Below, piece by piece: positions 34,443-44,456 of a DNA stretch of 64,000 nucleotides (position 1 is the first letter of the stretch; the number at the start of each line of letters is the position of its first letter). The translations under genes and the position numbers were made by a program. This DNA comes from Cryptomeria japonica (taxonomy: Eukaryota; Streptophyta; Pinopsida; Cupressales; Cupressaceae), in contig NC_081415.1 in NCBI RefSeq assembly GCF_030272615.1, positions 193,176,695-193,240,694 of the forward strand. The letters are read 5' to 3'. A model generated the notes under the pieces. The model made no database searches and was not told where the DNA came from. It saw nothing but the letters and a program-made list of their open reading frames with translations.

Positions 34443-35639
34443 CCTAGATCAGAAATAACAATTCCAGCCAATAGAGAGGCTATTCCATCTTCAGCATATG
34501 TGGATCCAGAATCCTTAAAAGCTTCTACATCAAAACAGGTAGAGCACAAAGAAAATTTCAAGTTTAAAGACATGGGATGTGGTGAGTATATCTTTCATGT
34601 TGATCAACTCCCACTGTCTCCTAAGCCATTCAATCGACAAGAACAATCTAAAAGCAATATGCAAGACCAAGGAATTGGGTGTGAACCACCTAGTGTTGTG
34701 GCTACTAAGTCCGAATGCAAATCTCCTCTAGTGGTGCAAGCAACTCTTGATATCAATAGTCCTAAGAGTGGTTCCAACAAAGAATCTATTGAGCGTATCA
34801 CCAGCCATCTTGAGAACTCACATAGCTTTACCATATCATCCACTCATTCCATTTCCACTCCACTTCCAGACTTGGATCAACAAGAATTACAAAAGCCCTT
34901 ACTCATTGGGGATCAAAAATCAAGCTTTGAAAAGAAAAATTTAAAAGTCAAAACTAAAGAAAAGTCCTTTAGTCCAAATCAAAATCAAAAGCTATTGGAT
35001 TTTGCAAAAATCAAAGTCAAGGATAAAAATCCTATGAAGAAAAAAGAGCAAGAGATGATCTCCCCTAATATCAAAATAACTGGGGGAAAAGGTTCTAAAA
35101 TTTCAAGTCAAAAAGCATACTTGTTGATCCTAAGTCTCCATCATGCTATCCTACTTTCACTTCTTTTCACAATCATAAGCCTTCATCAATCATCCACTTG
35201 TTCCACACATCCTTTCCCTTTTGGCGATACATCATGGACCTTTAATGGAGCTTCCTTGAAGGACTTTGTTATCAGGGATGCCCAAACTTCTTCAGGTGAC
35301 AAGCATATGGGCCTGTGTAGTCCACACACTAGTAATTCTCTCTCAATTCCTTCATCAAGGAAGATAGACACTCAAGCTACACATCATTCAGTCAAGGAAC
35401 AATGCAGCTACAATCAAAAGGTCAAGCCTTGCACATTTGAGGTAGGTGACTTGGTTCTCAGAGAAAATCCCAAGAATCAGCAAGACAGAGAGAAGAAGGG
35501 AAAGTTCGAACCAAACTGGCTTGGTCCTTACATCATTATAGCGGCATATGGATCTGGGGCATATCATCTCTCAACTATAGAAGGTGAACCTTTGGAGGAT
35601 CCTATCAACAGCATGCACCTTCTCAGGTTCTACACATAG
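34443..35639 (+). CDS. Post-protease frame ending in integrase C-terminal segment; RT/RNase H/IN core absent
   Basis: Continuous with the protease frame after one stop; the ATG-started part is 34500-35639 (379 codons). The start (CGEYIFHVDQLPLSPKPF) and a long Ser/Lys-rich linker are followed by a hydrophobic segment LLILSLHHAILLSLLFTIIS (about 35115-35175). The last 75 residues match the C-terminal domain of Tat-type integrases: KVKPCTFEVGDLVLREN, GKFEPNWLGPYIIIAAYGSG and a LEDPINSMHLLRFYT end. No YxDD, RNase H, HHCC or DDE motifs occur, so about 3 kb of pol found in autonomous relatives is missing. The junction preserves an open frame. Confidence 0.7.
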   Translation, partial: PRSEITIPANREAIPSSAYVDPESLKASTSKQVEHKENFKFKDMGCGEYIFHVDQLPLSPKPFNRQEQSKSNMQDQGIGCEPPSVVATKSECKSPLVVQATLDINSPKSGSNKESIERITSHLENSHSFTISSTHSISTPLPDLDQQELQKPLLIGDQKSSFEKKNLKVKTKEKSFSPNQNQKLLDFAKIKVKDKNPMKKKEQEMISPNIKITGGKGSKISSQKAYLLILSLHHAILLSLLFTIISLHQSSTCSTHPFPFGDTSWTFNGASLKDFVIRDAQTSSGDKHMGLCSPHTSNSLSIPSSRKIDTQATHHSVKEQCSYNQKVKPCTFEVGDLVLRENPKNQQDREKKGKFEPNWLGPYIIIAAYGSGAYHLSTIEGEPLEDPINSMHLLRFYT

Positions 35640-35730
35640 CTCTTCGAAATATCCTAATTTCAAAAATACAAAAAAATCAAAAAATTCAAAAATACAAAAA
35701 AAATTATAAAAACAAAAAAAATCATTACTT

Positions 35731-35878
35731 GGTGAAAACCTGGCAAACAGGCGCCTTGTGACACAAAAAAAATTAAAAAATCCAAAAAAAGTAAAGAGAA
35801 ATAATTTCGTCCAACGGTGAAAACCACTTCGGTGGCGCCCTGGGCAAGTACCATGGTGAAAACTGGGTCACCAGCGCC
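35731..35878 (+). repeat. Three GGTGAAAA-stem-loop-CGCC units
   Basis: Copies at 35731-35755, 35816-35839 and 35855-35878 share GGTGAAAA, a short hairpin and then CGCC. The hairpins differ yet all pair: CCTG/CAGG with loop GCAAA, CCAC/GTGG with loop TTCG, and CTGG/CCAG with loop GTCA. The outer GGTG and CGCC can also pair, using one G-U. This points to a repeated RNA structure directly after the polyprotein stop. Confidence 0.7.
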
Positions 35879-35879
35879 A

Positions 35880-37335
35880 TGCGTAGAGACATTGCTCCTC
35901 CCTCCTTCAGGATTCTCTTTCATCCTTTCACTTTGCACACACTCACAACCTATTCACTCACAATAAACTTACCCATTCCCATGATGGCTTGTTATTGATC
36001 TACCCAAGATTGGTTAGCCGTTCATAATAAACCTCCCTTTCCATCCATAATAAATCAGATCCTATCTGTGGCTAAGGCAATTCCTACGTCTAGTGATGGG
36101 TGTGGAACTAAGAACATCACATGTTTCGAGGAGTACAGTTTCTTCCAGCTTCCTTCAGTCTATCCGTGCACAATCCACAATAAAGCAACATTTGCATCAC
36201 AGATCCGCAATAAAGTTCCGTCTTCTCCGCAATAAAGTATCAATTTCATGGATTCAGTTAGTTTCAGATGAGACAGTAGCAACAATGGGCTTCAACAAAT
36301 CAAATCTTTCAACAGACTCAGACAACATATGGTTCAATGCTATCTATCCTTTTTGTGAAAGTAAACATTGTGACCACAATCAAAATTCGACTTATACAAG
36401 TGACAAGAGATGCTAAACTTGAGGACTACAGTGGATGTTGGTGTCGAGTCTTGGTTTTCTTTTGATTTTATCTTTTGGTGACATGTCTTTTAGCTTTTCC
36501 AGGATGTCTCTGACTAGAGATTCTATCTCCAGGATGTCTTTGACTAGAAAGGCGAGGATGGGGTATCGTCACCTATTTTGTTTGCTGTCTGTGGATTGTC
36601 TTTTAGTAATGCTATGACTTGTCCAAGGATATGAGGACACTGTGAGTCTAGTATGAACTGGGGCATTCCTTGTTTGTGACTGTCTTATCTCCATGCAAAC
36701 GGGTACAATGACTTTCTGGGTCAAACATGTGCCTCGATTGTCATAACCTACTTGCCATAATAAAGCTCAATGATGATAATGCACAAGAAGCTCTTTCACT
36801 TTCATATCTTCTATCTTTCATCCCCCCTTTTCTGGATTGACTTCCATCATCCTTCTTGAGTCCACGTAGCCTGCTCTCACATGACTGAGTATAATGACAC
36901 ACCAAAAACATTTGCATTTCATTTGCACCTGCATTACCACATATAAGCATTTCATACATACAGATAGATATCACAACTGCATCACATCCTGCACACAACA
37001 CCTGTTAGCACAATTTACATTTACATTATCATATTCATCTGCATTACATACATTCACATTTGCATCATGCATACACATATAAAACATAAAAGAACAAAAA
37101 TATTGCATCGCATCATGTACATATTTGCATCCATATCATAAGCATCACATAAAAATATCTCATCACATAGGTACGCATGCATATAGCTGCCGCAAAAAAA
37201 AGAATCATCTCATATATATATATAAAGTGTCATGGTACAATGATGTCAAAAAAAAATCATATGGCTACAAAATCACCCGCAGGTGTCTACAATACAAAAA
37301 TGGTACAAATACTGATACAAGGGAGCCCTCTATGG
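35880..37335 (+). other. Gypsy 3' region with seven AATAAA hexamers
   Basis: No supported coding frame. AATAAA occurs at 35962, 36026, 36049, 36179, 36209, 36231 and 36759, usually as CGCAATAAAG, CACAATAAAG or CATAATAAA. The region between about 36880 and 37160 is rich in CATTACATA-like text. The frame at 36093-36416 shows no recognisable domain. This could be polyadenylation territory of the sense polyprotein mRNA. Confidence 0.45.
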
Positions 37336-39345
37336 CTATGATGAACTCCCTCCCTCGGAGCCGCCTGGCCTCAACGAAATCTGAGCCCTAGAAGGACCCG
37401 CTCTAGGATCACCCTGCCTGTCCCCTCTATCTGGTGGTGGTGGAGGACCCATGACCCCACCACTCGATGCCTATCTCCTTCGGCTCCCTCCCATAGCTAT
37501 CGCTGTCTGCGATGGTCTATGGAAGCTCCTCGCCCGCTGATCTACTGGCACGACACCATAATAAAGGTCCCTCCAGTAGGCAATCTCCTCTCCGGCTCGC
37601 AGGACATATGCGTAGCCTGCTCCTGCGTCCTCCGTTGCCTGCCTCCCTGCCCTCAGCGCTATCTCAGCCTCCGTGTAGCGCTGAATCGCCTGATCCCTCT
37701 CCCGCTTAGTATCCCTGAGCCTGATCCTGAGTTGGTCCCTCTCCCTCTCCAGATCCTGGATCTCATCTGCCTGGCCCTGGAAGATCTCCCTGAGCTCAAT
37801 CAGCTCATCCTCCTCTGGATCCCCACCCTCTGCCTCTGCCTGTGGCTCTCCCTTTGCGGGTGCCTGCCCCTGTGCTTGTCCTTGTGCCTGTACTGGTGCC
37901 TGAACGGGTACCTATCTCGGTACATGCCTAGGTCCCTGTACCTGTCTCCGTCCCTGCTCCTGTGCCTGTACTGGCACCTGTCCCTGTACCTGTCCCTATC
38001 TCTGTCCCTGTGCTCTAGGAACCTGTGCTGCTAGTACCTGTAGGGGCAATCCACCGTGACCCCTCACCACCTGGGCCTGTCCCTCCTGTCCACCCTCCCT
38101 CCGAGATGCCACCCTCCTCTCCCCAACTACTCCCCTCCGCCTCTGTCGACCTTGGCCCCCATCACCCCCACCATCATCATCATCTCCTCCTCCATCTCCC
38201 TCCAGTAGCTCTCCTGGATCTGTCAATCGAGGGAATGGATGCTTGGCCCAGTATGCTGCATACTCCGCATCCATCCCAGCGTCCTCGATCTCTGGCCACA
38301 TATCCTAGGGTAGGGGCACCATCTCTGCCAGCTGTGTCAGTGCCTGATCATATGACAATAAAGGCCCGAACTGTGCTTGATCCCTAGCTGTGCGGGCATA
38401 CATACCCGAGCCTCGTGGCATCCTCTGGATCCTACCATACTGCCTACATACTCAGTCCACCAGCTGTCTCTCTAGTATATAAGGCGTCCGCCCAATCAGA
38501 TACCTGCTCCGGAAGGTGTAAGGCAGCTCCACTGCGTCATCCTCCCACTCCTCACATCCCAGATACGGCCTCCAGATGACTACATCAATGTCATCTATCA
38601 CTTGCTGCCAATGCTCTAACCTGCCAATCCGTGGCTGCGAAGTGATCATGTCATACAGATGAACAAAACTCCATCCATGACCTCTCCCTCTGAAGTGTAT
38701 CGGTCGCGTAATAGGCAGATGCTCGTATGCCCAAACCTGCAGTAGTGTCACTCCATAGGCCAGTCCCACTAATCCATGGTATACAAACTGGTGAAGCTCA
38801 TAATATAGGTGGGCCAACACACATGGACCCCATGCATACCTGGTGTGCTGCATCACCAGTGTCTCCAGTGCTCCTCCCCAGCCCACTGCCAACCCCCGTG
38901 TCGCCCTGTCCGGACATAGGAACCCATTGATAGCTCCTCCAATCACAGCTGGCAAGGCTAACCCTGTCAAGGTCATGGTTTCCCATGCCACATGTCCTGC
39001 TCTCATCTCTAGGCCGGGATCCTGAAACACCCGTCTCAAAGCCTCCCTGTCTCCATCTCAATCGTATGGGATCAGATCCCCATCAATCGGTATCCACAGA
39101 ATCCTATAAACATCCTCAAGGGTGACTATCATCTCACCCATCGGCAAATGGAATGTGCAAGTCTCTGAATGCCATCTCTCGGCCAGCGCAGTCAACAAAC
39201 CCATGTTTGCCCGAAACTCAGGCACATATAGCACGTGTCTCAAACCCATCTCCTCGATGGTAGCTCTATCCTGAAACGACAACTCCGGTTGCAACCTCTG
39301 CGTCGACGGGAATCTCTCCCGTGACTCCAGCATAGGCAAATACTC
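37336..39345 (-). pseudogene. Antisense plant mobile domain (PMD) plus coiled-coil gene inside the Gypsy element
   Basis: One minus-strand frame runs about 668 codons from about 39345 to the stop at 37336-37338. It has six in-frame stops (39058, 38452, 38305, 37996, 37912, 37471) and no frameshift. The PMD (aminotransferase-like plant mobile domain) spans about the first 330 codons: LTALAERWHSETCTFHLPMG, EMIVTLEDVYRILWIPIDGD, TRYAWGPCVLAHLYYELHQF, LLQVWAYEHLPITRP and WRPYLGCEEW. Then come acidic/Gly and Gln/Pro-rich linkers and a coiled coil (ELIELREIFQGQADEIQDLE and ERERDQLRIRLRDTKRERDQ, about 37800-37700). PMD proteins such as MAIL1/MAIN act in silencing and development, and the domain is also found in transposons. 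A TGTAG acceptor-like site lies at 39346-39350. The plus-strand Leu-rich frame at 37519-38034 is its shadow. Confidence 0.8.
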
Positions 39346-39379
39346 CTACAGTCAAACAAATCAATCATGTCAGTCATTG

Positions 39380-39657
39380 TGGCATTCACTGTTCATCACA
39401 AAATGCTACTTTTTATCTAAATGCATATGGCTATCTATCCTAGTGACACTCACTGTTCATCACAAAGTGTTGCTTCTATCCTAGTAGTACTCCCTGTTCA
39501 TCACAAAGTACTACGTGTGTGACACTCCCTGTTCATCACAAAGTGTTACTCACATCTTGCACTCCCTGTTCATCACAAAGTGCTGCTCATACTTTGGGTA
39601 CTCCCTGTTCATCACAAAGTACTCTATCTTGGTGCTCCCTATTCATCACAAAGTGCC
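39380..39657. repeat. Seven tandem stem-loops with co-varying arms
   Basis: Seven copies share the loop (C)CCTGTTCATCACAA flanked by complementary arms that change together: GGCATT/AATGCT, GACACT/AGTGTT, GTAGTACT/AGTACTAC, GTGACACT/AGTGTTAC, GCACT/AGTGC, GGGTACT/AGTACTC and GGTGCT/AGTGCC (some G-U pairs). Spacing is 30-50 bp. The array is in the 3' part of the Gypsy element, just upstream (antisense sense) of the PMD frame. Confidence 0.85.
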
Positions 39658-39784
39658 TTGATCTATCCTAGTCTTCCTAGAGGACCTGCTTGAGTGTATC
39701 CTCTGAGCAGCTTATCCAATCGACAGCGTATGTTCATCACAGAACTGCCGATTTGACCTAGAAGATAAAACCTTGCATTTTTCA

Positions 39785-40035
39785 GACATAAACGCGTTTC
39801 TAACTCACAAACGCGCCTATAGACTACACAAGCGTGCCTAAACAACACAGACGTGCCTGTTTTACATAAACGTGCCTACATTGTTCACAAACACGACTTT
39901 GCAACATAAACGCCCCTGAAGGACGTAGATGCGCCCGGCTTTGACACAAACACGGTTCCAGACACAGACGTGCCTAGCACCGACACAGACGCGTCTGTCG
40001 GACACATACGCGCCTGACACCGATGCAGACGCGGT
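39785..40035 (-). repeat. Inverted cluster of the CGTCTGTG motif
   Basis: About a dozen copies of ACAGACGCG / ACAAACGCG-like units at 15-30 bp spacing. They are the reverse complement of the GCGTCTGTG clusters in the leader (29510-29690 and 30893-31045). Thus the antisense strand of the element's 3' end resembles its sense-strand leader. Confidence 0.75.
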
Positions 40036-40145
40036 TTCCCAGTTTTTGCATTTTTTGCACCCTACTTCTAAGCGCATTTATTACTCTATTCGGCATGCAT
40101 TAATGACAAACTTAAATGCGTCAAAGTACGAGGAGGTTTGGTGGT

Positions 40146-40339
40146 ACTTACCGACTCTCCTGCCTCTGCTGGCCTCTGAAATCATCGAACGCGGTCGAAT
40201 CTGTGTACGAAAGCCATTGCTGCTGACTGCTGCTGCTCTTTTCTCGCTCTGCACTTTGATCTCGTGAAGGTGTACATGACAATGAGGATGTCTTTTTCCC
40301 GTGGTCTATCTTATAGCCTACCCTAGCCTTGGCCTTCAT
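40146..40339 (-). other. Possible antisense 5' exon with GTAAGT donor
   Basis: A 63-codon minus-strand frame (40339-40148, Lys/Ser/Gln-rich) runs into a consensus splice donor, GTAAGT, at 40151-40146. With the acceptor-like TGTAG at 39350-39346 this would remove about 800 bp, including the inverted motif cluster and the stem-loops. The frame does not join the PMD frame in phase; another frame would, but contains a TGA. It is therefore only a candidate exon. Confidence 0.3.
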
Positions 40340-40546
40340 TTCCCGAGTCAGTCTTCTTCATCTCGTGACTTTGCCACTTTATTCGGTCATTCCATTCTAG
40401 CCTTTCTTTCTTATCGAGAGATTGTCTGCAATCTTTTCAGACATTTTCATCCAATCTCTCGAGGGGGCATATCATTCCCATTCTGGGGCAACTCTGTATC
40501 AATTCATCTTATCTTCTTTGAAACAACGTGACAAGCCGCGTTGTCT

Positions 40547-40561
40547 CAAAGAGGGGCAAAA
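40547..40561 (+). other. Polypurine tract of the Gypsy element
   Basis: AAAGAGGGGCAAAA directly abuts the TG of the 3' LTR at 40562, the expected primer for plus-strand synthesis. Confidence 0.85.
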
Positions 40562-41325
40562 TGTAGACACCCAAAATTGTCATGTCTAATTAAATAAATA
40601 TTTTATTTATTTAATTATCTAAGCCTAATTCTTCTATTAATTAAATAAATTTTTATTTATTTAATTAATTCATTTATCCTCTTCTAGCCTTATTTCTCAT
40701 TTAAATAAATACATTTATTTATTTAAATTATCCTTTTCCTAAATTAAATAAATATTTTATTTATTTAATTGATCTCATTTCTTCTATTAATTAAATAAAT
40801 CTTTATTTATTTAATTAATTCATTAGCCTTTTCTACCCATGACACATGTCATTCATCTCTTAATTCATACACTACCTACCCCTTTCATTATTTTACTATT
40901 TCTTCTACCTACCCTCTAATCCTAGCCGACCTCCTTTTTACACCTCTCAATCTTATCCCTCCATTTCATATTGTGTCTTCTATTTAAAGAGATTCCTTCT
41001 TCATTATCAAACCCTAACAACTTGATCAATTGGCTACATTACGATCCTACTTGCAACCACATTCCATTCTTTGTTGAGCTCTTGTGCATATAAAATCTGA
41101 GACCAAATATATCAAGCAAGATCAATGGAGATAGGAAGAATGGAGATCAAAACCCTATTGGACATGTGATGGTATAATTTTTGTGATTTTGTTTTACTTA
41201 CATTGTCTTAGGTAATCTTCATATGTTATGGTGGATCTTTGTTGATTGTTAGGCTAGGGTTTTGTGGTTGGATTCATTTAGCCTTTCAATATTGTTATTA
41301 TTGTTATCCATTTTCACCATATACA
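40562..41325 (+). repeat. 3' LTR of the Gypsy element
   Basis: 764 bp, TGTAGACACCC...CCATATACA, nearly identical to 28633-29396, with the same five palindromes (about 40587-40820). Followed by target duplication CTTAT (41326-41330). Confidence 0.93.
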
Positions 41326-41330
41326 CTTAT

Positions 41331-43010
41331 CACTCCCCCACACCCAGCCAACCCTGAGCTTCCCTTGGGCGCCCCATCAAAATGAGCTTTGATCCAACCA
41401 ATAGGAGGAAAGGACCACTTACTAGTTTCTCTCTTGTTTTTATTGTCATCTCTGTCTTTGGAAGTGGAAACATTCATTTTTTAGGAGGTCAAAATCATCC
41501 TTGCTTCTGAAAAGAAGAGGCTTACCATCAACTTTTAAATTTTCCATAATGGCCCACTTTATTTTGGTGGACACCACTTCAAGAGGGGAGTAGGAGTCTC
41601 TAAAATTCCTATTATTCCTTTCTTTGCAAATTGCCCAAACCACATGAGGTAGGGTATGGTCCCATGGAAAATTGATAGATTTGTTCATGGAATGACATCT
41701 CCAGCTAGTGAAGCACTCTTGAATAGAGGCCCAAAAGACCCAATTCAAGTTCCAAAGCTGCAAAATCTATGACCAAATAGCAAAGGAGAAAGGACAATGG
41801 ATAGCTAAATGGTCAACATTTTCTTCCTCATTTTGGCAAAGGTAGCACCTGTTAGGAAGATGGAAACCTGTTTTGCAGAGATAATCAGTGGTGAGGATTT
41901 TATTCTATAGAATGATCCAAAAAAATATGTTGATCTTGGGAGTGAGACCACTAATCCAAGCTTTAGACTAGCAAGGGGAAGGATCAAGGGATTCAGACAA
42001 TATCAAAACTGTAGAAGCCACTGAATAACTACCAGAGGAAGTTCCTGCCCAAATGATTTTTTCTTTAAGAAGAGGGTCAATCAAGATAGAATTAAGAATA
42101 GCCATAACATGATTAAGGGTTGGGTCTATGGAGCTTAGGTAAATCTGACTTTACATTCAGATATAAAGGGATAGAAACAAACCTTATTGGAGATGGGGAT
42201 TCCAACAACCAAGAGTTAGCTAATCCAACAATAATTTTAGTTTGGAAAACATTGTTCCAAATAGAAGAACCAGTAGGGGCATCATAGGAATTAAAAAATT
42301 CTGAAAGAGATATCTGAGGTTGCATATATTTATCTTTCCATATAGAGTTCCACTCACTAGTTTTTCCAAACAATCTCTAGATTTGTTTGGAGAGAAGGGA
42401 TTTATTGATGGTTTTAATGTTCCTCAGACCAAGGCCTCCTGGCTCTTTAGGTCTAAAAACTTTGTCCTAGGCTATTAGAGATATCCCTTTCCTCTCCTCA
42501 ACTCTTGATCATAGGAAAGACTTGAATTTTTTCAATAGCATCAGCAAATTTGGTCATAATTCTAAATAGAACTAAGGCGTATACAAGAAGACTCTAGAGG
42601 GAACATTTTAATAATTCAATTTTTCTAGCTTGGCTCAGAAGGTCCCCTTTCTAGCCGGCTAATTTTTTGTGGATTCTATCCACCAAGCTACTTTAGAAAA
42701 TCTCAGGGGGCTTTCTGCACAAAGGGAGACCCAAATAGATGGAGGGGAGAAAGCTAATCTTATAATCCAAGATTCTAGCAATTCTTCCTTGTCTGTCAAT
42801 AGGAGTGTAGATGAAAAAAAGGGATATTTTCATCTAGTTAAGCAGCTAGACCATGGCTTTGCAGTAGTTAACCAACATCAATTTAAGGGTTTTGGCTTCC
42901 TTGATAGTAGAAGGAGCCATCAACACTATGTCATCAACAAATTGCTGATGGAAATAGATCTTGTCAGCCAACGATGGTCTGGTACCTTTCAGTTGACCTT
43001 CAGAAACAAG
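41331..43010 (-). mobile_element. LINE, 5'-truncated half: RT end, zf-RVT, RNase H start
   Basis: Minus-strand translation over changing frames starts (at 43010) just upstream of an RT active-site box HQQFVDDIVLM (about 42940-42910), so the element is truncated inside reverse transcriptase. Further on, a zf-RVT-like zinc-binding segment is seen (IFFWIILQNKILTTDYLCKT, then CYLCQNEEENVDHL and CPFSFAIW, about 41945-41770), followed by WAICKERNNRNF and the RNase H start FDGAPKG...GCGGVI (41395-41331). Frameshifts and stops are numerous. Together with 26069-28632 it forms one insertion with a 14-bp target duplication. Confidence 0.75.
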
Positions 43011-44095
43011 TACTTATCACCAATGTTGTTGTATTAATTGTCAATTTTATTCTATTCTCTACAATGATAGTTCTTATAAAAACTATCAAAGTTTTCCAAT
43101 TCAATGGTTTAAATAGTAGGATATGGTATAGCTTAGATATTAATATTAGATTTGTTTGATAAAATTAAATATCTTCACCATTAATGTATGGATATGAATA
43201 AAGGAGAATTAGATAGATAAAAATGTATGTCATGTTTGAATTTGTTAAGGTGTGAATTCAAAGACATTCTTGAGTTACAATTTCAAATTCTTATTTTCAA
43301 TTCTATAAAAAAATTTAAATTATTGTTTCATTTAATTCATTCTAGATTTTTTTTTCAATTTACTATAAGGTGGGTGGCATAGGAATGTTGTCTCTAACAT
43401 TGTTTCACATTATTTATTTTTTTGTTCTTATTGTTATAAATTCAAACCTCTAACATATTAATTTATGATTTTCTTTTGGAGTAGCTAGCAACTACTAAAA
43501 TATTTATTAAAAATAAATCTAAACTCTACATACTAAAATATATAGTTTTATATTTGCTTTGGTCGTAACTATGAATTTGGCCTTATCACATTTTCTACCA
43601 TGAGTGTATGATTAGGAAAAATGAATGTAACATGATTTTGAAAATGCTACAAGTATTGTAATAATCTTTCTTATTGTATATATATGAATATATGAAGTTG
43701 TGTTATGGATGTGTATGCATGTTTTGTTATAAAAATTCATGGTTTTATTTGTATGCAAATACAAGGCTGCAAATTATTTTATTTCAACTACTTCCTTCTA
43801 AATGTGTTCGTGAGTGAGATTTTGGTCTAGGAAATGGATCAGTATTTTTGAGACCTAACACACCAACCAACTATAAATCCCTATTAAACCATTATTACAA
43901 GACTAAATATATATCAAAATGACAAATATGCATTTTAAAATTATATAAGCATGAGCATCACTAATATGTTTGAAAAGTGCTTAAGATTCTACTTAGAAAT
44001 AAGGTAGGGCTCTACAATTTACATCTATAAGCCTGGTGAGGCCATGTACAAAAAACTAAAGTACAAACCAAAAGTATTAAATTTTTAGCCTTGTA
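43011..44095 (+). repeat. Local duplicated unit, copy B, right part
   Basis: Continues copy B after the LINE/Gypsy insertion and aligns with 20483-21530 of copy A and, from 43072, with copy D at the window start. Alignment ends where both read AGCCTNGTAA. Confidence 0.8.
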
Positions 44096-44456
44096 ATAAT
44101 AGAACACATAACCAAAACCAAAATTAAAGAAGATGACTTAAAAAATAAACTTTGGCCATGTGGATGGATTGGGGTGCAAGGGCCATGATGAAGTAAGCAA
44201 ATACCCTACCAAAGACCACAATTGACATCAATATTAAGCTACCCCCAATTAGTACACGTCGCCATGATAGGAACTCAAGCTTACCACAACCAAGGGTGAC
44301 ACATGACAGAAAAATAAAACACTAATTGGTCTGGCAAAGCCATTGTGAGAAGCCATGTGCCTATGGTCAAAGACATAATGGGCCTCATTGTAGATAGGTT
44401 ATATGGGCATAAGAGAATAATTACATGAATTTTACAAAATTTGTATTGGATGCATC
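44096..44456. other. Gene-less stretch
   Basis: Nothing recognised between the end of copy B and the putative giant solo LTR. Confidence 0.4.

Larger units (their letters stand above)
28633..41325 (+). mobile_element. Ty3/gypsy-type LTR retrotransposon lacking RT, with antisense PMD gene
   Basis: A 12.7 kb element with two LTRs of exactly 764 bp that differ at only about eight to ten positions by eye, so insertion is fairly recent. Target duplication CTTAT at 28628-28632 and 41326-41330 disrupts the RNase H domain of a LINE. Internal order: leader with repeats (29397-31537), gag (31538-33262 plus the start of the next frame), protease (to 34442), integrase C-terminal segment (to 35639), hairpin repeats, antisense PMD gene (39339-37336), tandem stem-loops, inverted CGTCTGTG cluster, polypurine tract. 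Protease and integrase C-terminus resemble Tat/Ogre/Athila-type Gypsy elements. Reverse transcriptase, RNase H and integrase core are missing, so it must have moved in trans. Confidence 0.9.

Noticed and set aside
37519-38387. Plus-strand Leu/Cys-rich and His/Pro-rich frames of 171 and 120 codons
   Set aside because: Shadows of the antisense PMD/coiled-coil frame in low-complexity GC-rich DNA.
39380-39657. Regularly spaced repeats reminiscent of a CRISPR array
   Set aside because: Plant retrotransposon context, irregular spacing, arms that vary with the repeat and no cas genes.
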